Below, piece after piece: positions 1 through 10,344 of a stretch of DNA of 64,000 nucleotides. Made by a program: the position numbers and the translations under genes. This DNA comes from Cyclina sinensis. Lineage: Eukaryota > Mollusca > Bivalvia > Venerida > Veneridae. The stretch spans positions 6,064,203 through 6,128,202 of the forward strand of contig JAAONU010000009.1 in the NCBI GenBank assembly GCA_012932295.1, written 5' to 3'. Positions within the stretch are counted from its first letter, which is position 1, and every line of letters begins with the position of its first letter. The notes below the pieces were generated by a model. It was not told where the DNA came from. It saw only the letters and a program-made list of their open reading frames with translations, and searched no databases.

Positions 1-86
1 AATGGGTTAAGAAGATTATATAATGCATTCAGTTTATACTAGAATTTGTAAACATTATTGTAACAATTTCTGTACCATTGGGTGAA

Positions 87-90
<4 letters not shown>

Positions 91-134
<44 letters not shown>
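91..134. repeat. (CT)n microsatellite
   Basis: An uninterrupted CT dinucleotide run of about 40 bases is seen directly. No function is inferred. Confidence 0.95.
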
Positions 135-135
<1 letters not shown>

Positions 136-431
136 GCATGCATGACCATGTTTCTGCTTACAGTTTGTGTTGCTTAATCTGTTTTGATAAATTTTCGAAA
201 GCAATCATTATTACTTGATATGCCATAATAACTATATTTGTGCGTAAAACACTGTTCGCTCTCAGTATATCTCGTGTATTACAGCATTACTAAATCGATC
301 AAGTTTGTAGTTCTACTTAAATACAAATTTCTACCTTCACATTCACAGACAAACAGCCTAAGAAAACAAAGCCAAAATCAAGCAGCAATATAAAAAAACA
401 TAATGGAACATTTCATAAAGAGTCTATTCTT

Positions 432-570
432 ATTGAATTTCTAAATATTCCAGCATCAATTGAAAAAAAAAGATTTCATTGTATTTCTAAATATTCCAGC
501 ATCAATTAAAAAAAAAAAAAAAACATTTTATTGTATTTCTAAATATTCCAGCATCAATTTAAAAAAAAAG
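432..570 (+). repeat. Three-copy tandem repeat, about 52-bp unit
   Basis: Three successive units share the core TTTCTAAATATTCCAGCATC followed by an A-rich spacer whose length varies between units. The poly-A spacers suggest slippage. No gene is seen in the surrounding 1-1160. Confidence 0.85.
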
Positions 571-1164
571 AAAGAAAGAAAGAAAAATTGAAACATGCTG
601 ACTTCAGTATTGACATGTTATAAGTAGTTGATATTGGCCTTCAGTTGTCATCATGTGGTTTAAATCTTACAATTCAGCAGCTTAGCCTGTCACAAAAGAG
701 CCCATTTTGCAATTAATTCTAATCGTTAAATATAATATAATACATACAGTATTGACCATTCACTATTAACTGTTAAAATTTTAATACGTTTGAACGTATT
801 GATATGAGAATGGTCAATAAGACATGAACATAGAATACACAACTGACCACAACGGGTCAAACTCGATCAACGGGTAACCAAAACATTATTACATTAGTTT
901 ATACCAAACTGCATTTCAATGTTTCTATAAAACTCTAAAAGGCTAAAATGGAAAATAGAGTGGTTTAATAAAAGGAGAGCTATTCACATGATCGGGTATT
1001 TGGCTGTTCTGGAAGTACTGCTTAAAGTCCTAGGTAATGATTTTAGTCTTTGTTTACAGGAAAACTGAACTGTTTAACTTAAAGTTTAGTACAAGGCACT
1101 GAACGCGAAAGAATTCAAGCAAAGTGGCAGGATATTAAGCATTTGTTGAAACCGATGTATTGCT

Positions 1165-1500
1165 GGTAAGCTTAAAGCGACTGGCTCACAGATGGGCCAC
1201 CAATGCATAAAAAGAAAATGTTTATAAATATAGAAATTGTTGTTATTGTCGTGAAGAACATATCTAAACAATGTTATTGTCTCATTTTTAGTCAAAGAAA
1301 CTCATCACAATATAAAGTTTTACACACTTTTATCAGTAAAAAATTTACCCCGTTGGTCACGGGGTAGATACTTTACTTTTTATTATTAAATTTGACGAGC
1401 GATATTAATTTTCGTTTATGTTCTGTGGGTTTAGATCGCCGCTCTTAATTTATTTTACTGGCCGAAAGGGGTTCGAATCCAGGTGATTTCATTTTTTTAT
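1165..1500 (+). mobile_element. SINE-like dispersed element with tRNA-like 3' part
   Basis: This stretch aligns, in opposite orientation, with about 47870-48195. Both share a start resembling AAGCGACTGGCTCAC, a central GAAGAACATATCTAAA, a GGGGTAGATACTTT block, and a 3' part ending in a pol III B-box-like GGTTCGAATCC. Two copies 46 kb apart in opposite orientation, with an internal pol III-like box, indicate a SINE or SINE-derived element. The family name is unknown to me. Confidence 0.65.
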
Positions 1501-2500
1501 TCTTCAGTTTTCACGGTGAATAGAAGCAAAATATTACGTTTTGTCCATAGTATATTAACTTCTCTTTGATTGTAAAGAAAAAAGTAAGCTAAACGCTTTA
1601 AAACCATTTAGCTAAAAAAGGTTTTCTATAAAATAATATACCAAACTGTGCAAAAGACTTAAAAGTCTGTCTAAAAATAGCTTAGGAGTAACTATATGCA
1701 TGACCTCTTTTTAAAACAAAATTTCATATATGTGTGTCGTCTGCTTCAACTGCACCATTGAGAATTCAAGGTACACTTTCTTTAGCAGTACAAGTACGTA
1801 TATATGTAAAAGCTTATCTTTATAATAGAGATTCACATATATCAAACATACAATTTTGAAATGAAGACTGATCACGGCCATCGCCACAGAAAAGTCCTGA
1901 AATATATTACAGACAAGCTTGTAACTTAGTGTTGATACCGTGTTTATACAATATGATCACAAAATGGACTCGACATTGGCCTAGACATTCGACAGCAGCG
2001 CCCCCCCCCCCCTCCCACCCACCCCTGCACACACACACCCAAAAAAAGGTCGTGTAAGTAAAAAAAAAAAAATTGTTGAGCTGGCTCGAAATTCAGCTCG
2101 ACGTTCAGTAAACGAAAATAAAGTAAAATCGACATTCAGAAAAAGATAACAGTGTGAAAAACAACTGCCAAGCTAAATGCTCCGAGCCGACTTCACGTAT
2201 TTCTCAGAATCAGTAGTTTGAATAGATATTTTTATTTTCAAATCAAGTCGATTATTGATTTTAGAAGTTCTGATGATTTCACAACATTGCATATATCCTG
2301 CACTCTGAAAATTGATCATATTTCAAACCTCTATACATAATATCTGTATAGTTCTTACATAAAGTAGCGATCGATGTTTTATAACGGATGTTAATCTATT
2401 TATCGAACAGTGTGTTTGCAATATTTGGTAAATTAATTGATATTTAATTGCGTGCTTGTCTGGAATTCGAAAATATTACCTACTGTTTCAGGAATTATGA
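1501..2500. other. Gene-free AT-rich stretch
   Basis: No coding exon or family homology is recognisable. It contains a C/A-rich low-complexity patch near 2000-2075. The short open frames here have no coding character. Confidence 0.6.
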
Positions 2501-2529
2501 TTTTTTTTTTTTCAAATAAATATCAAATT

Positions 2530-2835
2530 TCAAAATAAATTTCCTTTTATTTTCACTATATTTTTAACGTTATTTATTTAATTAGATTAAAAATGCCGTA
2601 GGCGTGTCTGTCGCTCCGTTATGTATATGTTTGAAAAATTCATAATTTAATATTTTTCAAAAAAGATTTTATCTTTAAACTTCCATTAGTCCAATGACGT
2701 GTCAGGCCAAGATTATCACGCGTATATAAATCAAGGACTCGCTAAGACAATAAACGTCTGTGGAAACATCTAACTCGCATAGAGACTGTCCGGATAAGTT
2801 GTACGAAGGTAGCTTTTGTTCTGATTATTTTTGTT
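2530..2835 (+). promoter_or_regulatory. Orphan diverged copy of the epimerase promoter and exon 1
   Basis: This block is similar to 5440-5740 and 19990-20290, the regions upstream of the two epimerase genes. It keeps the same order of elements: CCAAT joined to TGACGTG near 2691-2701, TATAAA at 2725-2730, and a first-exon-like stretch ending GAAG before GTAG at 2809. It is more diverged than the other two copies are from each other, and no epimerase coding region follows before 3176. It is best read as a remnant of an earlier duplication or an alternative upstream promoter. Confidence 0.65.
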
Positions 2836-2909
2836 AATATATAACATTATTTTATACCATTTATGTCTAATGGATTCTGCCATCGTTGTCAGTTGGATGA
2901 GTCCATTTA

Positions 2910-3130
2910 TAATTAAAAGGGTTTCTGGTATAAATTTTCAATTTTATTTTAATTAGGGAAGAAAGTCTTATATGTAAACAGTGTAGACCCTGATTAGACA
3001 CAGCATATTACGGCGTCTGATCTGGGTCTGCAGTGTTTGCCTGTGTCTACATTTGTAGCCGCTAGGCATGAATGGAATATTGAGTGTAACTATACATTTG
3101 AAGCCGTCAAAGTTAGCGACGAAATTCTGG
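2910..3130 (+). repeat. Dispersed repeat, family shared with 46636-46830
   Basis: It shares GGGTTTCTGGTA and the TCTGGGTCTGCA...TGTTTGCCT...TGTCTA blocks with 46636-46830. It lies immediately before the left breakpoint of the tandem duplication. It is noncoding. Confidence 0.6.
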
Positions 3131-3188
3131 TCGCTGGCATATACACATAGAAGAAAAACTTTCCGCATTGTTTTGAATCGTAAGTGGG

Positions 3189-3237
3189 TTGTGCGCGAAG
3201 GGCGACCATCTATATAATAAAGAGCCCTGGCGCACAA
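3189..3237 (+). repeat. Hairpin at the unit start (copy A)
   Basis: The arms TTGTGCGCGAAGGGC and GCCCTGGCGCACAA can pair over about 14 bp with one bulge around a 20-base AT-rich loop. It sits 13 bp inside the duplication boundary and recurs at 17616-17664. Confidence 0.7.
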
Positions 3238-5439
3238 TTTGTTGGGCTAGAATGGGTTTATGTCAAAAAAGTTATACACTTAACAATTGCCATGGTTCTA
3301 AATACTTTTAATGAAAACTACATAAACATGAAAGTGTGAGACGCCAATTTGCAATGCTTTTTTTCTACAACCTTCACAATCTTCAAACAGAAAAAATATG
3401 AAGTATGTGGTATTAATCTAAGATTTTGAATTGGTTATGTTTATGTGAGATACTGCTAATATATAATAACGTTTATTTTCCATGAATACCTACATGCAGA
3501 GTTGAATCAATGTAAACTTACAAAAATCGAATTTTAAGATCATTTATTTGTTGGCATGGCTTTCGTTGTTTGTTTGAATTTCAGATGAAAACATAGAAAT
3601 CATCTGTCTGAATCATCAAAACATCAAACTTGTTCAAACAAACGAATCGGGGAATATTTAACAAATACTTGAAAGTTAAACAATTTAAATTGAAAACAAG
3701 TGCCGCGCGGCTTTTTTTTTTTTTTTTTTTTTTTTTTTCGCGGACCGATTCAATTTTACGACGTGAATTAAAAACAGGGTGATGAATAAAATCGTATAAT
3801 GAGGCATATTCCTTTATTTATGAAGTTATTTATATTTTAAAAATTACATAGAATCAATCGACAACAGAGGCTTCATTCAGCCAATATTTGCTTATAAAAC
3901 ACTGCTAGATATAGGAACGTTGACTGTTATTGTTTTGAAATCTATTAATAGTAACAAGTAACTGATAAGAGATACAGGTAACTTTTTGAAGGTTGGCAAA
4001 AACATGGCGGTTGACAAAATTGCAAAAATTCTTAACATCCTCGCTCCGTCTGATCGCACTTATTGCAGAAATAATTCACAGAAGATAAGATAAGATAATT
4101 TATTTCAGTCTCATCATCTTAAAACAGAACAGATAAATAAAAATAAAAAAATCATTGTACATAAATGGCACTCATAATTGAATTTTTACATTACACTGTG
4201 ACAGAAATTTCGCTCTTTCTAAACGACTTGGCTCTCGGCTTCGAAGTACAAGTTTGTTTGTTGTTTGTTGTTGTTGTTGTTGTTTTTTTCATTATATATG
4301 CAACAGATTGATTGAATATACATGGTAACACTTTGGGGATCGTTGCAGTCGGCATCCATTTTTGCGTATCAAACTGAAGTTAAACCTCAAGATTCGAAGC
4401 CGTGTTTTCATTCGTGAGAGGAACAAATTGTCGATTTAAAAATAGCTGATATACTGAGTAAAACCGACATATTTTGTCAGAGCAAGCTGGTTAACCTCTC
4501 TTATCCTTCTTTTTTAAAGAAGCCTACTTTTATAATTATAGTCATAAGGAATGGCGGGTGATTTGTTAAAAGTTATGCGTAATGTGCCAAGTACCTGTGA
4601 TTAGAAAAGCTATTAAAATTTTACTGAAGGGTTAAAATCACATGGTTTGTGTATTAAAATGTTCTTGTAATTAATATCACCTTACGAATTCGCTGTAACG
4701 CGGTATAGTTAAAATCACGTTTTTTGTTTATTCTGTAGGAAATAAAACATCTAGTCTCCACATAACTTTGTTGAATTATTTAATGTTGCGTGAAAACAAG
4801 TGTTTTTTTTTTCTTTCTTTAGTAGACCGTTGTGACATAAGCTAATCAACTCGTTTTATGATAAAAACTGAACTCAATGCAAAATGAGCATGCTTTCTTT
4901 TTTCGATAAAACTTACAACATTTAGTTCATGACATTGAGTCTAAAATTTGTACCATTTGTATAGTTTGAGTATTTGTTTTGAAAAACGAGGTTCACTTGA
5001 AAACGGATCATGCCGGGGTCGAATCTACAGAAATGACAAAGACATAAATCTATCAGCATAATCATATGTTCTGGGTTTTTTTTCCTCTCTTCATAAAGAA
5101 GCGTGCGCACCAGCCAGTCTTTTCACTGGCACGATCCTATGTTATAATTTCAATTTTGAAATAATACCAACTATTGTTGTCATAATGCTTTTGTGTCCGA
5201 ACAAACAGCAAAGGTCATATTTATAAAACAGAGATAGACATTATATCTACGTTTAAACTTTTAGTGTTTTTTTTTTCAAAATCGAGTACTTTTATCTTTA
5301 GTTTAAGATCGTCAGAAAACAAACAATATTCAAAGTGGCCAGCTAAACAGGACCAAATCTTTACATTTCTTTTTAAAAAAATCTGTACAAATTTCAATCT
5401 ATCTAAAAGAATGGTTTTATTTCGAAATAAACTTAATTT

Positions 5440-5714
5440 GATTTTTACTTGTTTTACGTAAGTTATTTAATTAGCTTAAAATGCCGTAAGCGTGGATCCT
5501 GCCCTACGTTATATATTTGTTCGAGAAAAAAATTTTAATTTAATTTTCAGACATAATATCGCAAAAAATAGATTTTATCTTTAAACTTCAATTAGTCCAA
5601 TGACGTGCTAGGCCAAGATTATCACGCGCATATAAATCAAGGACTCACTAAGACAATAAAAGTCTGTGAAAACATTTTACCCGCATAGTGACTGCTTGGA
5701 TAAGTTGTACGAAG
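5440..5714 (+). promoter_or_regulatory. Promoter and probable noncoding exon 1 of epimerase copy A
   Basis: CCAAT at 5597-5601 runs directly into a CRE-like TGACGTG (5601-5607), followed by TATAAA at 5631-5636. A start site is expected about 30 bases downstream, near 5660. The stretch to 5714 ends GAAG before GTAGTT, a weak but conserved donor. The matching acceptor would be the TTCTTTTCAG ending at 6896, giving an intron of about 1.2 kb and a 22-nt leader (6897-6918) before the ATG. The element order is conserved in three copies in the window, which is the main support. Splicing itself is inferred. Confidence 0.65.
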
Positions 5715-6636
5715 GTAGTTTTTGTTCTGATTATTTTTTACTTTTTAGTATGGTTTTATTTCTTTTCAAGTTATACAATGAATTATCAACATGGAAGAAG
5801 AAAGATTTCTTTTTGTTTCTTTTTTCTTTAATTGCAAAATCTTTAAAATTCTTTGGATTCTTCAAAAAAAAATTATATACGAGTATATTTAAAAAAAGTG
5901 CTAAAAATCTAAGATTTTTTATATTTATAATTCGAATTTGCAATACTTCTTATATTGAAGGAATGAAAGATACGGACATAAACCTATAAAACAATGGAAA
6001 GCTTTTTTATTATATATTTGTTCAAATGTCAGAAGAAACATACAAACCCTCTATTTTTATGTATAAACATCAAACTTTTCCAAACACACGAATTCGGGGA
6101 GTACAAATATTCGGAATTTATACAATGTTAATTGAAAAATGTGCCGCATTTTCCCCTAAACAAATGAAATGGTGGTCGAATTTTTCCTGCGTAAAACAAG
6201 AAAGGATCGATCCGTGATATTGTCGTTAATCTGTTTACGCATTTACTTAAATTCCACTTGTAGAAATAAATCTTATTTTCAATAACATACGATTAACAAT
6301 AAAAGATTCTCCATTCAGCTAATAATGGCTTATGAGACAGTTTCAGTTGCCGGATATTCAATCTCGTATTGCCTGTTCGAACTGATAGAACCCGAGCCGG
6401 AATGTATCTTTACTTTGATGAATGATAAATTTCTTGGGCTAAGTAATTTACACAATCATCATCTTGTCATGTAATCATCTGTTTCATGTGTTTATCAATG
6501 ATTATATCTACGTTAATCTGCCTACAGTGCTTCAAAAAGTTTTAAAAATAACAGAAGCATTCTGGAAATACAATTTTGATGTCTTAAATCTATTTTAAAT
6601 GTAGTTTAAATGTGTATTGGAAAGGAGGATTTTAAA

Positions 6637-6725
6637 GGTAGTGGCGGATCAGTAATCAATGGGTCGCCGGTTCAACCTTCTCCACTGACATGATATCATT
6701 AATTGTCTTTCGGATGAAAGCGGAC
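6637..6725 (+). mobile_element. SINE fragment inside the epimerase 5' intron (copy A)
   Basis: GGCGGATCAGTAATCAATGG, a B-box-like GGTTCAACCTTCTCC and TTGTCTTTCGGATGAAA match the head of the full SINE at 54221-54516. It is truncated. The same fragment sits at about 21821-21909 in copy B, so it predates the duplication. Confidence 0.7.
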
Positions 6726-6918
6726 ACCAAAATTGTAATTTTGTATTAAAAAATAAATGTGCATGTATCTTCAAGTTTGACCACCGGAAACAGTAGAAGA
6801 AAACAACAACAAAATAAACAAACTTGAAAAAAAATGGCGGCGTCCTTGATGTTGTCTTGTCATTTTATGCAATACGTTTTTTTCCCTTCTTTTCAGAAAA
6901 ATACACACCTTCTCAAAG

Positions 6919-7851
6919 ATGAAAATCCTAATCACTGGGGGAGCCGGCTATCTAGGGTCTACCATGATTCCCATGTTGCTGGAGAAAGGTCATGAGGTCA
7001 CCCTCTATGATTTTTTCTCGTGGGGAATAAGCCCGATTCTACCGATTGCAGACAACAGAAATTTTCACATCATTAAAGGGGACATTAGAAATCGAGCTTA
7101 TCTTGCCAGTGTTATGGCTAACAAGGATGCTATTATTCATCTGGCAGCAATCGTCGGCTATCCGGCATGCGACAAAGATCCCGAAGGTGCTATTGATACC
7201 AATATTGTCGGCACGAAAAATATAGCAGAACTGAAGACAGAAAACCAGATATTAGTGTATGCTAGCACAGGGTCGTGTTACGGTGCCGTCGATGGTTTAT
7301 GTACCGAAGAGACACAAATAAGTCCTTTAACTCTGTACGGAAGTAGCAAAGCGGACGGTGAGAAAATGGTGTTAGGCGTTGGCGGCATAGCTTTGCGCTT
7401 AGCAACAGTTTTTGGTTTGTCACCGAGACTTCGGTTAGACCTTCTCATAAACGACCTTACTTATAAGGCGCTGACCATTAAAAAATTCGACCTTTACGAG
7501 GGTAGCTTCCGGCGCACGTTCCTGCACGTTAAAGACGCAGCTCGTGCTTTCATTTTCGCCATTGAGCATGCGCAAGAAATGAAAGGACAGGCGTACAATG
7601 TCGGCGACGAAAAAATGAACATGACAAAATCGCAAGTCGCAAAACTGATTCAGAAAAATGTAGAAGGTTGCAAAATTACGGAGTCGAATTCAGGTGTGGA
7701 CAAAGACAAGAGAGATTACGAGGTGTCCTACGCAAAAATACGACACCTCGGCTTCCAGTCAACTATTTCTGTAGAACAAGGCATACGGGATATGCTAAAG
7801 GTGCTGCCACACATATTGTCCAGCGAGTTGAGCAGGTGTAGTAATGTCTGA
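6919..7851 (+). CDS. NAD-dependent epimerase/dehydratase (extended SDR), copy A
   Basis: This 310-aa open frame encodes an extended short-chain dehydrogenase of the sugar-nucleotide epimerase/dehydratase group. Seen: N-terminal dinucleotide motif G7-G8-A9-G10-Y11-L12-G13, D55 after the third strand, HLAA at 74-77, an active-site stretch YASTGSCYG with T117 and S119, catalytic Y140-x3-K144, YNVGD at 226-230 and KRDYEVS at 264-270. The whole coding region is one exon. Length and motif wording ([28 protein letters not shown]) resemble bacterial and algal proteins more than animal GALE, suggesting horizontal origin; that is inference. The substrate cannot be named; a nucleotide sugar is likely. 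The ATG was chosen because the Rossmann fold starts at once and a splice acceptor lies 22 nt upstream. AATAAA lies at 7983-7988. The gene is convergent with the cadherin-like gene. Confidence 0.93.
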   Translation: MKILITGGAGYLGSTMIPMLLEKGHEVTLYDFFSWGISPILPIADNRNFHIIKGDIRNRAYLASVMANKDAIIHLAAIVGYPACDKDPEGAIDTNIVGTKNIAELKTENQILVYASTGSCYGAVDGLCTEETQISPLTLYGSSKADGEKMVLGVGGIALRLATVFGLSPRLRLDLLINDLTYKALTIKKFDLYEGSFRRTFLHVKDAARAFIFAIEHAQEMKGQAYNVGDEKMNMTKSQVAKLIQKNVEGCKITESNSGVDKDKRDYEVSYAKIRHLGFQSTISVEQGIRDMLKVLPHILSSELSRCSNV

Positions 7852-10344
7852 AAATTCCGTGCAGTATATTGAGCCAGCTTACTCTTTTAACTTTGATTTT
7901 ACAATATATTATCTAATGTTCGTCTAATTTACAATACAGTCATAAAAAGGTCAATTTCTAAAGAGTCTCATTTGATTTTCTTAATAAAAGATAATTTGTA
8001 TAATTAAAAATACAGATATGAAATACAACTATAAAAAGCGTTTAACGTGAAGCCCTAAGCGTGGTAAAGCTTGACAACTATCCTTAATACGCACGTTCAA
8101 CGATGGCTTTCATGACAAGAAAAAAATCGTTTAAAGAATAATTTCTGTTTTTATATAACTAAATTTGATCTCGAAGCATACTTAGTAAAGCGATGAATGG
8201 GGTTTTATTTTCCGTGAACATCGAAAATAACCATCTTGTGAATATTTAAGTCCCAGTATCAAATTGATGTTACTGATACAGAAAAATAAATATTCTGGTA
8301 TGATGATGATAAAACAATGTATTATTTCTAAAATGAAAAAATAAAATATCCATCAATAAAAGTCTATACCAAAATCTTAGAATTGTCAGTTTTTGTTTGT
8401 GAACATTGGGAATCCGACTAAAGTCTCCTGTTACGCCAGAATGGGTGTAAATATATGAATGTCAAAAGAATGCCATAACGACAAGTGGACTAAACTCTAA
8501 ATACTTTGATGTGATTAAAATCCCGTGAAGACGCGTCATATTCTATTTCAGGAACAAGACATGTGTCAAACTTGTCACATTTACCTTTTAGATTATGAAA
8601 TTAATTTATAATATTGCCAAGATATTCGCGATTGCCAAGGCTTCATATTAATACAAAAACTTACTTTTCTCATCACAGATAACTACTAAATATTTTATAG
8701 TAGTCCACAGTCACCAGGTTGTTGTCGGCAGTTTTAAAGACATAACCACTAAGAATTGGGATACACCATTGCTGGAAGTGAACATACATGGGCGTGTTTG
8801 TGCAAATAAGTGTTTTCCACATCTTATACCAGGGGTGTATGAGTTTTGATGCGGGTTAAGTAATCAAAATAATTGTCAGCGTAGAAAAGAGCTGAAACTT
8901 TAGCGTTACCAAGACTGACGCATCGATCTCGCGAACGTCGTCGTTGGAAAATATTGCCAATAAGGTAGGCGAGATGGTGCATCCCTGCTTTTAACCGAAA
9001 GTGCATTCAAACTAGTCTAATGGATGTGCTGTTGATGGGTACACAAGTTGAAGAACTAACGTACTTGTTTTTATTTGATTTTCACAACTTTCCGTCGATT
9101 TCATTCAGTAAGAGTTTGTACTGAAGCAGCCTTCGGCCCTCAGATTGAAACACTTGTCAGGGCGATAAAGGAGGTGTAGACGTTTTTGTTGTTTCAAATT
9201 ATACGGTCTTCCCGTATGAAATCCATCTTGTTCATTAGCTAAGACCCCAATAGTCTCTAGGCACAATCATGCCCTCTTATTGGTAAGAGCTATATTAAGT
9301 TTGTATACGCATGGTAAAAGACTATTTCCTCTGTAAAGCAGTGGGGTTCTTTTGTCGGCGTAAAGAACCTTTAAAATCGCGAATTGGACAGAACAACACC
9401 AGAAAGATGGAACAATACTGCAGTCATGTATAAACTGATAAAGCTTGGCAGAGTAACTTTAAGTGCTAATTTACGGACATCATATGGTATTCTATCATAT
9501 TCTTCAGCTGGCAACTTTACGTGCTTTTTAGTATTAATTTCAGAATAATTCTTGTAGTCTAATGAAGGGTTTATAACAGTGTTTCAGTCACCATAGACGA
9601 CATTATGTGTATTATCAATTTGTAAAAAAATGTTTAATGTTCTCATAACATTCTGGTCTACCTTCAGTTGAACCACACAAATTAACTTAAGTTATCCTAT
9701 GATAACAGATTGCGATATCTAAAATAATATTACTTTCGTGATTGTTTAAAAAAAGAATTTTCTGCTACATAATCATTTTTTCCCGTAAAAGAATCATAAT
9801 TCCTTTACTATGACTTGTTTAATATAATATTTATAAATAGATAAATGTCGCCTCCATATTCTGCTTTTACATATGTATAAATCTGTTTTGTACTATGTAT
9901 ATCTTAAAAACAGATGGTGATATATTTCTTTAACTTAACAAAATGAAATAAGTCTCTTCTCTTCTGCATATCTCCTAATCTCTTGCAGTTTGGGGATTAT
10001 TGTTTTACCTTATCACCCATGTGGTAATTAAAAAACATTTCAACCGAAAAAAAGAACATTAAACTGCCAAAATATCAATGTTATAATTAGAATAAAAAAG
10101 AACTTAAATGTTTATATAATGTTATATATAATGACAGGAGGCCAGCATTGATGTGCGCTTGGTAAGAGATAGCACCCACCAATGCTGGCCTCCTGGTATT
10201 ATAGTGACTTTCTATTCTGTCCGTCAATCCTGTTTTTTTAAGCTTGCCGTAGGTGTCTTGTGCTATTCGTAGAATACACTGAGATTAAGTTGTTTCAAAT
10301 TTTAAGCTCTGTCACTGTAACTTTACCCTTTTAGAGCTCTTGTT
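7852..10344. other. Spacer between the convergent genes, with ORF relics (copy A)
   Basis: Apart from the epimerase poly(A) signal at 7983, no intact gene is seen. On the - strand, three protein-like frames follow one another. One is 9105-9266. Another is 8824-9006, and the third is 8673-8831, which continues it in a different frame and ends at TGA. Phrases such as WYKMWKTLICTN and PILSGYVFKTADNN look coding, but the frames are broken and I recognise no family. Both duplicates keep them. A hairpin lies at 10135-10195. Confidence 0.4.
10135..10195. repeat. 16-bp perfect inverted repeat in the cadherin 3' flank (copy A)
   Basis: The arms CAGGAGGCCAGCATTG (10135-10150) and CAATGCTGGCCTCCTG (10180-10195) are perfectly complementary around a 29-nt loop. 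In copy B the corresponding arms carry several mismatches, so the stem has decayed there or was restored here. Confidence 0.85.

Noticed and set aside
5666..5989. 107-aa Phe/Leu/Lys-rich frame after the epimerase promoter
   Set aside because: It lies in the presumed 5' intron, is poly-T/A driven, and is disrupted in copy B.
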